From Amphiura filiformis (Eukaryota; Echinodermata; Ophiuroidea; Amphilepidida; Amphiuridae): a DNA stretch of 64,000 nt. The position numbers were made by a program, and so were the translations under genes. The stretch's first letter is position 1, and every line of letters begins with the position of its first letter. Below, in pieces: positions 32,681-43,737 of this stretch. The stretch lies in contig NC_092642.1 in assembly GCF_039555335.1 (NCBI RefSeq), forward strand, positions 15,343,208 to 15,407,207. Direction: 5' to 3'. The notes under the pieces were generated by a model. That model had not been told where the DNA came from and did not search any database. It worked only from the letters and a program-made list of their open reading frames with translations.

Positions 32681-33320
32681 TGTAGCGGGACGGCCGTTTG
32701 TCTAATATATATGGATTATTAATGTCAGGATAACCGGGTTGACACCAGTCCCCTGGGGGACACTGTAAGTTTTGAGTGAAACGTGGGTAAGTTGTGGGGG
32801 ACAGAACCCCACCTACTGCCTTGTAAGGAAAACACTGAAGCACAATAAAATTTATGTCTCAATCTACCAGTTTTATTAACTTTGAGATCACAACAAAAAC
32901 ATCAACAACAATCTACCTGCACCTACTCCCTACTACCACCTCACCCACAATATGCTCCCTCCCTCAGACAATAAAATTAATGTCTGAATCGGATCCTGAA
33001 TCCAATGCAGTTGGTGAAGTACAGCATGTCTGGCAATGCCGACTCAACCAGAACCAGAACCAGAATCTGCACCACCCCTAAATCAGAATGGCTCAAGCAT
33101 CGCTTGCGCGAAAACCACGCCACAAGTCAACCAGCCAGAACCGGTTCTGAACTGAATGCGTAACGATGATTGGTCATCATTTTCATAATTTTAATTGGTC
33201 AGCACATGCGCTCAGCCTATATGTGAATCACAATTAGCGCTAATTTTAAAAACGCGAATTTTATATAATCAAGCAAGTTAGTGATTTTCAGAAATACTTA
33301 TTTTATTCAATCCCGCTTCA
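32681..33320 (-). repeat. 5' LTR, 640 bp
   Basis: Same ends as the 3' LTR (TGTAGCGGGA..TCCCGCTTCA). Relative to it, it carries about 65 extra bp near 33000-33070, including ACCAGAACCAGAACCAGAA. Other differences are few, so the insertion is young. Confidence 0.93.
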
Positions 33321-33530
33321 TCATAAATAACGAACCGCGTGTCTTGGGTCACTGAAATTCCAATGTAGTAATTGGATTCCTTGCCCCTATAATACACATA
33401 ACTTTTGTTACCAGCGTGTTATTAGTTTTTGAGAAAAATGCAAAAATAGACACAAATTTATCGAGGGGTGTAGTACCCCCTTAACACTCCTCGTCTTTGC
33501 ATCTTCTCTAGGTGTTAGGCGGCTTTTATT

Positions 33531-35990
33531 AGCGGGAAACCAAAGATGGCGGACCAAATCCTGACCATGACTTGGCTCGTTGGATTCGTCTATTGGCCAA
33601 AATAACAATTTTGTGAGCTTTGCGAACATGACCCATTTAAATGCACCTCCATTGGGAGCTAATTCGGGGGAAAATCAGTCATTCGGGGGAATTGGAAGGT
33701 CCCGTGGAAGGAAAAATCTCTGAGAAAGTATTTATGAAAGAGTCCGTCACTTTGACGGTGCAAAAACGTCAAAATGTGTGCCCCCTCAAAATAGGATTCC
33801 TTGGGCTTTTAAAACGCTAAAACCCCAGACCTTCCGGGGGCGATGCCCCTGAACCCCCCCAGGGACTTTTCCCTGGACCCCACCAGGGGCCCGCGGGCCC
33901 GCTGGTTCCCATGCACCCGTGAGGGCCTTCGCGGCAAACCGCTCGCAGTGCGGGCGTAAATTATTAGGCCCTGAAAGAACCATAGACCCTGGAAATATTT
34001 CCAGGGTCTATGATCTAACAAATAAAAGAACCTAAAATTATGTAGGCCTATATATTAAGCAAACTGGCAAGCTGTGCATATCCGGCCATTTTATATGTTG
34101 AACAATGAAGATGTGATTGGTTTTTGAAAAAAAGATACTATTTTGGATCAAAATTTGACAAAAATAATGCAATTTCTGTAAAATATTCCATCATAATTAA
34201 GATTTAAAAATATTAATTCAACACTTGACGGCGCGGCGCAAAATGCGGGCATGGGGCACACTTTTGGGCTTTCACGGACCCACATGTCCCGGTCCGAACT
34301 CACTCTCCCCCCACTTCAAGCACCCCACCCCTGGTAAAAATCCTGGTGCCGCCACTGACTGTCACCATAAAGAGAGATTCTCCATAGCAACGATTATAAA
34401 CTCAATTTACTTTCAAAATTATGATAGCTATTCTATAGGTCACAACTCAACAAATGAATAAAACATTACTCAATGTTGAGTAATTTTTTACTCAACAGTT
34501 GAGTTGTGACCTATAATGAGCTCAATGTTGAGTAATTTTTTACTCAACTGTTAAGCTGTGACCTTTTTACTCAGTATTGAGTTAAAAATTTTTACAGTGT
34601 ATGTGGACAAAATAATTCCGCAATAAGAAATAGTAAACTGAACTGTACAGTTTACGTGCAAATACATTAAATAGCTAGAAATTCAACTTATTTGCAATAA
34701 TTTCTTGATTAATAGTTGTATTTTTCCCAGTTTTTGATCACTATTGGTGCATAATCATGTTTGTAGCTAGGTTTTTTTTGTTTTGTTTTTCCATTTTTAT
34801 TCACCTGTAGGCCTACTTGGGCCTGGTGGAAAGGAAAAAGTACGGTACTGAAAACCAAAACGTGCCCATGGCATGTTAAACTGAGGAGTGATAGAGAGGC
34901 TCAATACGCGCGGAGCGCGTGGAAATTTTGGGTTTTAAACGCGGAAAACTTTTTGCCCCCCCCTTTCGAAACACCTAAAACTTTTTGGTCCCCCTCTTAA
35001 AGTCCAAAACTTTTTAGCCCCCCCTTTTCACCAGCCCCCACCAAGGTACCGGTAGCCATATAGCCTATAGTAGGCCTATAGCCTACATTTTTTTAGGGGC
35101 TTTATGATACACCTCCAAGGAAGAACAACCTAAAGCCGTGTAAAATTAAAGTTTTGGTTCTTTTCCCTTTTTTTTTCCAAGTTTAGATTTTTCAAAAATT
35201 TTAGACTTTGGAGTAGGCCTAGGCCTACTTCAGGAAAACTTTATAGGTCTACAAAAGTTTATTACTATTAGTCGAACATGGATGGCCGCTAGGGAGTTTG
35301 TCCCTCAGAATCTCACATTAAAATAAAAAGGCCTCCTCCTTTCCTCGAGCAATGTTGGAAAAGACAGAAAACTACTACCAATGCTATAATTTTACATTGG
35401 GGAAAAACCTCCCTCCCGCAACAATTCATGAAAATCCTCTAAACCAGAACATCAGGCCTAATTTTATACGGCCTAACAATAATACTTTGCCCTCGGCCGT
35501 GTGGCTGTTGAAAATCTGAATAAAAAATTCGGGCAAAAATCATAAGAGATTACAAGACAAAATCCGATAATGATTTTTATATAAATTATCATTTCTTTTC
35601 TTTCATTTATTTATTATTTATTTATTTTATTATTTTTATTCAATCCACGAAGTTACGTGCACACAATTACAATGACACTAAAACTGGTCGCTGAACCATG
35701 CTGAGTAATTAGCTGGACCTTTAAATCTTCCGTGAAAATTATATTCGCTAAATTTTAATTTCAGTCACTTTGGGATCCAATCATCGGGGGTGCTCATCTT
35801 GTAATTCACGTGTGATATCAGATTACACTTTTGAATCGGGTTTTCGCTTTTAGGTTTAAGATTGTTAGAATATTTCTACAAAAAGATAATTTATACTTTA
35901 ATTATTTTTGAGAAAATTCTTATATCATTTCTGGAAAAACAAATTTCTGTCGTAAGAATTCCTAACAACTGGTATCCCCCCAATATAGAA
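33531..35990. other. intergenic region with promoter-like motifs and small palindromes
   Basis: 33533-33553 contains TTAGCGGGAAAC (E2F-like) followed by AAGATGGCGGA (YY1-like). 33981-34012 is a perfect 32-bp palindrome (CATAGACCCTGGAAAT and complement). 34320-34354 ends in GGTGCCGCCACTG, like the right end of a hAT element, but no left end is visible. 34433-34590 has three inverted ACTCAATGTTGAGTAATTTTTTACTCAAC-type units (abridged). No exon found. Confidence 0.45.
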
Positions 35991-35991
35991 A

Positions 35992-36074
35992 ATGACGTAC
36001 TCCCCGGAAGTATGGCAGCGCGAATTTTTTGCCTTAGGTCACGTGATTGCGGCTTTGTGAACTCCGAAAAGCAG
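35992..36074 (+). promoter_or_regulatory. candidate promoter and first exon of the UBAP2-like gene
   Basis: Within 83 bp lie TGACGTAC (CRE-like, 35992-35999), CCGGAAGT (ETS site, 36004-36011) and TCACGTGA (E-box, 36039-36046). A donor CAG|GTAACT follows at 36074/36075. Such clusters are typical of TATA-less housekeeping promoters. The next downstream acceptor with a coding exon is at 41309/41310, so this could be the non-coding first exon. An ATG at 36012 would give a short upstream ORF that stops in the next exon. Inference only. Confidence 0.35.
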
Positions 36075-36134
36075 GTAACTGAATTGTCACTACATTTCAA
36101 ATTAGTTTTATTAGATTTATTATTGTAATATTTA

Positions 36135-36668
36135 AAGTAAATTTGAACTCAAAATATTCCTTAGCATTAGAAGAATAATCGGTGTGAGTATGGCAGAAAT
36201 CGATGCTTTCTGTTTCAAGTCTACTGCATATCTAACGTTAGTGCGTCCAGTCTTAGAGTATGCTGCGGGTGCATGGGACCCATACAGGGCGGGACTCATA
36301 AAGAAGATTGAAAGTGTGCAGAGAAAAGCTGCAAGATTTTGCACAGGGGATTACCAAAGAGAAAGTAGTGTCACTCAAATGCTGGAAGATCTCGGATGGG
36401 ACACTCTAGCTGTCAGAAGGAGAGAAATCGTTTAGCTATGTTTTACAAAATCCAAAATGAGTTGGTAGGAATCAACAAAGAAGCCTATATTCAAACTTCT
36501 TCTGCTGCGGGTTTGAGAAGAAACCACCACCTACATATTGAAATTCCATTCATCAAAAAGAAAAAAAAAAAAAACTCATTTTCCCAAGAACTGGAAGGGC
36601 ATGGAATTCCCTCACTCAAACCACTATATCAGCCCCATCTTTAGACATATTCAAGAAAAACCTCTAGC
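36135..36668 (+). pseudogene. CR1/L2-like LINE, reverse-transcriptase C-terminus
   Basis: Encodes in broken frames the conserved end of non-LTR ORF2: AYLTLVRPVLEYAAGAWDPY, then VQRKAARFCTGDYQRESSVT, MLEDLGWDTL, RLAMFYKIQNELV, and the terminal FPRTGRAWNSL...FKKNL with a stop at about 36668. Two frameshifts (near 36430 and at the A-run at 36559). The catalytic part and the 5' end are absent, as in typical 5'-truncated LINE copies. Confidence 0.82.
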
Positions 36669-38451
36669 TTGCAGGTCACCAAATAGTTAGCGATTTGCGG
36701 TTTTCGCCCTGCTGACTACAACTTCAGAAGGTTCAGAAGAAGGTTCAAGATATCTAGAAAATTCTGCTGATTTCAGCATGGCGTCACATGTTCATGTGTA
36801 TGTGTGTGTGCACGCATATGATTGCCTAGTGCCGTACTATTACGCTGACTTTCGTATTCGGCGAGGAGGACGATTTCGACCTCCTGGTTTGTTTACAAAC
36901 AGAGAGGTAGACAAAAACCTGTTCCGCTTGTCCAAACTCTCAAGTATCAGAAGGATGGTCCACAATAGCGTGATTCACGTAACCTGAATTAGGGATTAAA
37001 AAGCTGTCACGTAGAACCATGTGCTTCTATTGTCCAATTTGCCATCAAGATTTCATATGGAAACAGTTCAGACCCAGTACACGATCATGTCAGAAATTAA
37101 TATTTTGTTCTGGGTCTGATTATTCGGACTAATGATTGCCAATCATGTCAATGTTTTTGTTCGTATAGTGCAAGGCCGTATTGCATGCACCAGCACGTCG
37201 CAGATTTCTTGCCATGCCCCCTCTGATTTTGGAGCATTTTGTCTAATTTTTGATTATCTGTATACTGCAATATACTAAAAATCGTTAGGTTTCATATCGT
37301 TTCAATTTGTTATAAAACAGACATGAGAGAGACGATTTTATACTAGTTACATTTTGTGCAATAATAATTGAACATGAATCATGATTGCATGATGAATGAT
37401 TTATAAATTCAAACATTCTGCATCCATCCTGAATGAAACTTGTCTTGTGAAAGTGCAATGAAATGTCGAAATGATGGATGACTATGCTGTATGTCCAGCA
37501 AAACGCAGGGGGTGTTGCATTGTATTGCAACTTGCATATTGAGAAAAAGATAGCATCGAATTTGTACACATGACATACACGATAGTTACGCATTTATTTG
37601 ATGCTAGTAGAGTAGAGTACATTGCTATTGTCTTTCGGTCAGCCGGGCAGTGACTAGAATGGCCCACAGTCTCGGTTCCATCTCTGGGTAAACACTTAAG
37701 AAGAGCTTTAATAACCTACATGACCTAAACCCACCTTGCCCAAGTTCACTCCACAGTTTATACCATGAACGATGCCCGCATGACACCACTACGCCGTAAT
37801 GGCCAGCAACAGAGTTATAGCGCTCCTGGAGCATGAGCACTGACTGTGTGTCAACTAAAACTCAATTATGAATTAATCTACAGACCAACTTGTTTATTTT
37901 TTTATTTAATAGCTCTCCTAATCCATAGAAAAGTTCCTTCCAAATAATTATCAAGCTATGTAACGTGACTGTGGCGTCAATTATGATAGTTCCGCCCCAT
38001 TCTCAATTCAAATATATGGTAGGCAGGCACATAACATGCATTTAAAAGCAGGGTTGTGTCTCCAGTCCAGGACCAAAAAGTACTGGTTAAAATATTGAAG
38101 GCGAAGCGTAGCGAGCGAAGCTCTCGCGCCTTGCACTATCTTTTTAGTGAACGCTAGGGCTCGGGGAATAGGCTTTGTTTGAGGGTACCATCTCCCTAAA
38201 AAAAAATTTCTTGCTCTTTTTATGATGAAACCTGGTTGTGAAATGCGTGTCCCACAAATTTTTGTGCATCCGTACCTAGATCATAGATGTTGATGTGTTG
38301 GGGAAGTTGGGCAACAGGCAATGCAAATTTACAGGGCTCCTGATCGCCGGTATTGCATCGCATCTCAGTTTTATGCAAATATTTGACTATTTCCTTTGAT
38401 TATCCTGATGAGATTTTAAAGATTTACGTAAATATTCTCTATAGGCCAATT
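36669..38451. other. no supported gene
   Basis: Open frames at 36778-36987 and 37285-37840 have no family signature. A 'GCGAAGCGTAGCGAGCGAAG' motif at about 38100 resembles the CGCTCGCTACGCTCG motif in the hAT element at 29305-30467. Confidence 0.35.
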
Positions 38452-38453
38452 CC

Positions 38454-39023
38454 ATGCCAAAAGTGCCTTTTGTAACGTCCGTTTATAAATTTTGGAACAT
38501 TATTGCTCAAAACAGGAGCATTTATTTCAAAGTTGCTAATCATGCCTCCATAGATTGATGTCAGACCTACTTCAAGATAGTAAAGAAAAAAATCTGAGGA
38601 AGCACCTTGACAGTTTTTTTCATTATGTAATAGTGTTACGGCCGTTACATTTGAGATATAATGTTACGTCCGTAACGCTAAATCAACAGCGTAGGACGAT
38701 TAGTCGATACAGGAATATTAATTTCAAATTTGCTTTTCATGTTTACATAAAATGGAGTCTGGGCAAACTGAACAGAGATTTAAGGATATGTACCATCTGT
38801 CAAAAAGGCAGGCACTTTCGCGTAACGTCCATAACGCTCGTTTCTAATTTTTGTAGCTAATACTAAGAAAGCCAAAACAAAATTGCTTCATTATATTGAA
38901 CATTAGAGTGTGTACTTGTTATACTAAGAAATAAAGTGTTATCCTAACAGCAAACAGGTGTGCTATTCACTTAAACGCTGCAAGTAGCATGTATCTGTAA
39001 CGTCCGTAACGGTGGAATTGGCC
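38454..39023. mobile_element. TA-flanked element with TAACGTCCGTAAC repeats, 570 bp
   Basis: Ends GGCCAATTCCA and TGGAATTGGCC are inverted and flanked by TA (38452-38453; 39024-39025). Four to five variants of 'GTAACGTCCGTAAC' lie inside (38472, 38636, 38664, 38820, 38996). No ORF of known family. Confidence 0.65.
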
Positions 39024-39033
39024 TACATGTATA

Positions 39034-39764
39034 AGGCACTTGAAACTTGATATCGAGTTTAGCGTCCCTTTTTTGTCAGCTCATAATGAGGCAACTATTT
39101 CATTATTCATTATTCATTATTTTCAAGTTTTCATTATACGCGGCCTTTTACCAATGCTTATGCACTTTTGTTCATTCTTTTTGGGTCCCAAATGTCACAA
39201 ATACATACCGGTAAACGTTTATAAAAGTATAATTATCTTGCTTTTTGTTTAAATCAAGTTTTAAAACAAACTCAATGTATCCCGAAGTATATCAGTTTTC
39301 TTCACTCCAATTTGTACTAACCTCTCTGTATGATTCATTTATACAAAAATAACAATCATGCAGAACATTGAAATAATTATTATTGGCCCAATTTGTTATA
39401 AATAGGTCTTTTTTCTAGTATCTCCTATCTTAAATTATAAACATAAACAATGTCCATGGCTAGTAAGTTCACTTCTAGTCTACCCTGGTATCCCAAAGGT
39501 ATAGTTGAAATAATTGGACAGAGCAAGGGTCAAAAAATCTGTATATTTTTAATGCTCAAATATTTAGATGAATTCTTCCACTAGTTGTCAATGTTTTCTA
39601 TAGATTTTGAAGGGATTTAAAAGTTTTGCACAACAAATTTTCTTTCAGGTTTAGTAGTAATTTGCACAATAATGAATTATTTTCAGATTTGACATCTCAA
39701 ACGCGGCACAAAATTCATAACGCGGGCGGCGGACGCTAAACTCAGAATCAAGTTTCAAGTGCCT
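39034..39764. mobile_element. DNA transposon with about 35-bp inverted ends
   Basis: AGGCACTTGAAACTTGAT..GAGTTTAGCGTCC at the left is inverted at 39732-39764 (GGACGCTAAACTC..ATCAAGTTTCAAGTGCCT). The interior is AT-rich and non-coding. Target duplication unclear. Confidence 0.65.
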
Positions 39765-39805
39765 AACAAATTATGTGACTGAATGCAAACTAACACTGTA
39801 TGATA

Positions 39806-40181
39806 CAGGCCTTGCCGTCTAGATTTTAAAGGCGAGTGGTCAATCACTCGCTAGCATGATACTAGGCGAGTGGTCGAATCACTCTCTACATTTTAATCGA
39901 ATGACTCGCTAGGTCTGAACAATTATTCATACTAATATGAAACAATATTACACACTGTTCACAAAGCTTCACAACCTTTCTATCGTATCCAGGGTTTAAG
40001 GCTAACTTATTGCGGTAGATCGATACAGGATACACTGAAGTGCTGAAACTTGCATGTAAATTGATATTTTGGGCGATTCGCAGCAAGCGATATTTAGTGT
40101 CTTTGGCGAGTTTAAAATCGCTCGCTAGAAATTGAGTTTGGTCGAGCTAGAGCGATCGCTCGCTTCAAACGGCATGGCCTG
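39806..40181. mobile_element. TIR element, 376 bp, 6-bp TSD ATGATA
   Basis: Ends CAGGCCTTGCCGT and ACGGCATGGCCTG are inverted, with ATGATA directly outside both (39800-39805; 40182-40187). The interior repeats 'GCGAGTGGTC' and 'ACTCGCTAG'. CAG ends recall hAT, but the duplication is 6 rather than 8 bp. Confidence 0.65.
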
Positions 40182-40193
40182 ATGATAGTTCCT

Positions 40194-40296
40194 TCCTTGG
40201 CCCTACCATAAGAATTTTCTTTGCGTGTCCGCGGCACAAGATTAAATGTGTCCCAGCCAGTGCATTCAGAAGAAAATTCTTACGGTAGGGCCAAGG
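40194..40296. repeat. inverted repeat, 27-bp arms
   Basis: CCTTGGCCCTACCATAAGAA..TTTTCTT pairs with AAGAAAA..TTCTTACGGTAGGGCCAAGG with one mismatch around a loop of about 48 bp. Probably another small foldback MITE. Confidence 0.7.
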
Positions 40297-40440
40297 GCTT
40301 AGGCAGCCAGCCGTGAAGGGAGTGTTTTACACACCCAAAGTCGTAAATTATAGACACCCAGTGTTTGTCCACATGGCCTATGCTTTGTAAACAAATCTTT
40401 AATTTACACACCCATTTTTTAAAATTTACACAACCAAACC

Positions 40441-40740
40441 TTCAAATCCTGCCTTGTGTGATACAGAGAAAAGCAGTAATGTTTGTAATGGGGAACTATG
40501 ACAGGACAGCAAGTGTCACATCAATGCGACAGAAGCTGGAATGGCCAACCTAATACAACAAAGAAGATGCAAAAACCAACCAGGCTAGTACGTGGTCAGC
40601 ACAGCCAGTCATACATCATTTAACTTCAACATCCAGAGTAGCACCAATGTGTACCAGTTTTCGTTCTTCCCTAGGACAATCAGATGTTGGAACCTACTGA
40701 TCTTCCAGTCTACCTAGTACAGATCCCAACTCATGCAGCA
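40441..40740 (+). pseudogene. CR1/L2-like LINE 3' end, second copy
   Basis: Frames read VIQRKAVMFVMGNYDRTASV, MRQKLEW and, after a frameshift, YQFSFFPRTIRCWNLL, the same terminal region of LINE reverse transcriptase as at 36135-36668 but from a diverged copy. Stop codons and shifts make it non-functional. Confidence 0.75.
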
Positions 40741-41309
40741 TTCCAACATGGTCTCTGGACTCTCATCAACAGTGGGCAGATCATCGTAAATAGACCCAGA
40801 GATCCAAACTTCAGGTCACGACTTGGCAGCTGCAGTCAACAGCAACAGCCCATCGTGACCTACCAGCTTCATCACCAGTTGAATTTTTTTACTTGCACTG
40901 TAAATATTGTCTACACGGTTGTTTCGATGTGAACACATGTGATCACCTTTCCACCCTGGACAAGTATACCTTCAACAGGTCCTGTTCCAGTATCAACGTA
41001 GAAGTAGAAGAAGAATGGCTGTGTACTACTTCAAGTAGACAGCCTCAAACGTGAATCACATGCAAATTTGAAGATTAACTTCTCAAGCAAGTTTGTACAT
41101 GTACCGGCTTACTTGAGTCTCAAGAAGTACTCGTCTTCGACTCGTGCAATGTTTTTCTATCTCGTGCAATATATTCTTGTATCACACTCAAAGCCGTTCA
41201 ATATTATTATAATTATTATTACACGATGCATTAAGAAATACCGTATTACCAGTGAAATTCCTACACTACAATATTTATAATATTTTTATATATTTCTCTC
41301 TTTTTCTAG

Positions 41310-41482
41310 AAATTTGTACATACATTGTTCTGTATATACTGTATATGATGTCCTCGTCAATGGGCTCCACACGAGGAAATCCACGAGGTGGAGGTGGTAG
41401 AGAGAAATCCTCGTCCAAGACGAGTGCACAGACTACTGGCAAATTGTCAGCTGCCGACCATCAGGCTCATGTTGGCAAAAAG
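41310..41482 (+). CDS. UBAP2L-like: UBAP2/UBAP2L (lingerer) homologue, first coding exon
   Basis: A pyrimidine-rich acceptor (CTCTCTTTTTCTAG, ends 41309) opens the exon, so a 5' non-coding exon must exist upstream. Coding starts at the double ATG 41345-41350 and gives 46 residues: MMSSSMGSTRGNPRGGGGRE, then a Lys/Ser/Thr-rich stretch. Donor AAG|GTAAGA at 41482/41483, phase 0. Human UBAP2L likewise has a short Met-Met/Arg/Gly/Gln-rich N-terminus before the UBA domain. The family acts in RNA granules, translation and ubiquitin binding. Assignment depends mainly on the next exons; linkage over the 14.5-kb intron is inferred from phase and content. Confidence 0.7.
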
Positions 41483-43390
41483 GTAAGAAACACTTAAGGT
41501 TATACACAATTTTGCCATTTTCAGAAGCAAAATGGGATGCACGTAGCCCCCTTTAAACTTATCTATTTCTGGAAATAAATATCGGAGAGAGCAAACGCAA
41601 ACTACGTCCAAAAGCTGAAAGTGTAAGGGTCATTATTATGCTTGAATTTTCCACTTGGCTCAAAATGAAATGTACTTTTCAAACATTTCAAATTTTTTCA
41701 ATATCCGAGCATCAAGATTTTTGGGAACACGGCCATAATTTCTCATTGGAAGTGGCGATTTTGTTGGGAACTTGACACATTACAAACAAGTCAATAAAAG
41801 AATGTGCATATTCATTCTTGATATTGGTTGTCTCGATTTTTATGTAAGCTTAAAATGTTGGCGAATTTGAAGTAAAATGGCCTCCACTTGTATGTCGTTT
41901 TGTAACCAGTAATAATAATTCCGTGCAAGATTTCATAGACAAAATTCTGACCTACATTATTTCTATAAACCCTCTTCTGCATGCAGGTGCTATTTAAATT
42001 TTCATTTCGATAGCAGAAAATTGAGATATTTGCTATTTTTCCGACTTGCTGCTGCCAAATTGTCTAGTTTCGCGATAAAAAGATACAGCGAAATCAATTT
42101 TTTTTCGAACCATTTCACCTCGTTTGACTTGTGCTTTGAAGTACAAACTTCAAAATTGATATAGTGATTCTATATTTCAAGCTGCGTCATACTGTGTTTT
42201 TCTTACCTCTGATTGTCGCTGCTCAAGGCCAAAATTCGAATTTTTTTGGACAGAAGTGACACTCTCATTTCTTTTTAAAACACATGTTTACGTCACGACA
42301 TTATTCTGACGGGCTGTATTTGCCAAGTGGTGTTGCCGAGGGCAAGTGGTGTTGCCGAGTTTGGATTTTAAAATATTTAGGTATTTTCTAGCTTAAAATC
42401 CAGCGCCAATGCTGCGCTTGCAACAGGTAGATATTTAGAAATCCATTTAAGGTATGGGTATGGGTATGGAAATTGGGAATCCCAAAAATTGGCATATGCC
42501 TATATATAGGCTATATGCAAAGGGATGGGGCATTTTGGCAGGCCAAGGGGAGGGGGACACAAAATTTGGCAGTCCAGGGGGTGCGGACAAGCGATTTTCG
42601 GCTGGCCGAGGCGGGAGGCAAGCGATTGGAAATTTTGGCTTATAATTAGTAGGCTAAGACCGGTACTGATTGCACAGCCTTTCGAGAAAGCAATTTTTTG
42701 GCAAGCCGGGGCGGGGGGAGGGAATAAAATTAAATTTTGGCAGGTCGAAAGGAAGAATGACTTTACCTAGCACACATTAAAGGGGCATTTCGTGATCCAC
42801 AGCCTCATACAACCCCATAGGCCTCGTCCTTTCTCACAAGTTAAGATTTTTATACCAGTCATCCCGCTCTGGCCACATGTTTAGGCATTTTCACGCAGAT
42901 CAATTCATTAAGCAATGGAAAATATTGCCAAATTTGAATTTCGTTTTAAAAGCCTACTCCCCATTAAAAAAACCACTAATTTTGGGGATTAAAAAGTTCT
43001 GTAAAATGAAACAAAAGGCTGCCTCAATCCTAATTATTCATTTAATAGGCCAGGCCTTCATTTCTGAAAATATCGGGAGCTCAGTTAGTCACTCTCCTAT
43101 GTGTAGGCCTACTGAGGAGCTTGACAAGGAGCTCAATTATATAATATCAATATTAAACCATAGGATTTTCAAGAAGTGAGCAGCTCAATAAATGCCATTA
43201 GTAAAATTATTGGGCCTACGATTTTTATATTTTATTTGACTGTGATCCGTTTTCTATAGGCTATATACATGCCTACACTGTATATAGGCCTACCTTTAAA
43301 ATTTCTAAAATTGGCGGAATTGAACAAGCTCTAAATTTCTCATCGTCCAGCATAACCAAGGGCAACGGGGGGGGCGCCCCTAGCTATAAC
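41483..43390. other. UBAP2-like intron, 5' part
   Basis: 42331-42360 has a short direct repeat (GGCAAGTGGTGTTGCCGAG). 42440-42780 contains degenerate pieces of the Harbinger-like MITE of 18161-18601 (TTTTGGCAGGCCAAGGGG, GATTGCACAGCC). No exon seen. Confidence 0.45.
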
Positions 43391-43398
43391 CATACCCG

Positions 43399-43579
43399 TA
43401 GTGGCGGAACCAGAATTTTTTTCGGGCATGGGGCCGGGGAAGTGAATTTGAGGCAGGGCACTTATTGCACTTGAAATTGCATAAAAAGTGGAAAATTACA
43501 TAATTGTGGGGATTTTGCCTAAAAACTGGATGAGAAAGAAAAAATATTGGGGAAATACTGCCCCCTAGCGGCGCCACTG
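43399..43579. mobile_element. hAT-like MITE, 181 bp
   Basis: TAGTGGCGGAACCAG at the left and CTAGCGGCGCCACTG at the right form imperfect inverted ends. Flanks CATACCCG and CATAGCCT match at 6 of 8 positions, an aged 8-bp duplication. Confidence 0.5.
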
Positions 43580-43737
43580 CATAGCCTATCCATCCATGAT
43601 GCTAGAATGAGCGGAAGTTCTGGCGCTGAAATTCAATTTCAATATCACGAGTTTTTATCAGGGATTTTACCAAGGGAAGGCGATAGTGTAGGATTTTGCT
43701 GATATACCAGGCAACACGAGAAAGGTGTGGCTAAATA

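Larger units (their letters stand above)
20820..33320 (-). mobile_element. Ty3/gypsy-type LTR retrotransposon, non-autonomous, minus orientation
   Basis: Bounded by near-identical direct LTRs and a 4-bp duplication TCAT (20816-20819; 33321-33324). Read on the minus strand the order is 5' LTR, tRNA-Leu primer site, a repeat-rich ORF, a 5.57-kb mariner-like insertion, a Gag/coiled-coil ORF with integrase relics, a 3' tandem repeat, a polypurine tract and the 3' LTR. No reverse transcriptase, RNase H, protease or integrase catalytic core can be seen, so mobilisation would need a helper element. It is 12.5 kb with insertions and about 6.9 kb without the mariner. Confidence 0.88.
20425..33530. mobile_element. 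palindromic TTAA-type foldback element split by an LTR retrotransposon
   Basis: The left arm is 20425-20462 plus 20602-20819; the right arm is 33321-33530. The right arm is the reverse complement of the left over about 200 bp: AATAAAAGCCGCC...; TTAAGGGGGTACTACGCCCC at 20602; the matching GGTGTAGTACCCCCTTAA ends near 33483. The loop next to the insertion (about 20768-20819) is itself palindromic. The original element was therefore only about 450-500 bp, and everything from 20820 to 33320 was inserted later. Confidence 0.75.

Noticed and set aside
32130-32705. Plus-strand frames with PPVANS or LILHPSL repeats
   Set aside because: Antisense shadows of the 18-bp coding repeat in the minus-strand ORF1; primer site and LTR order fix the minus strand as coding.
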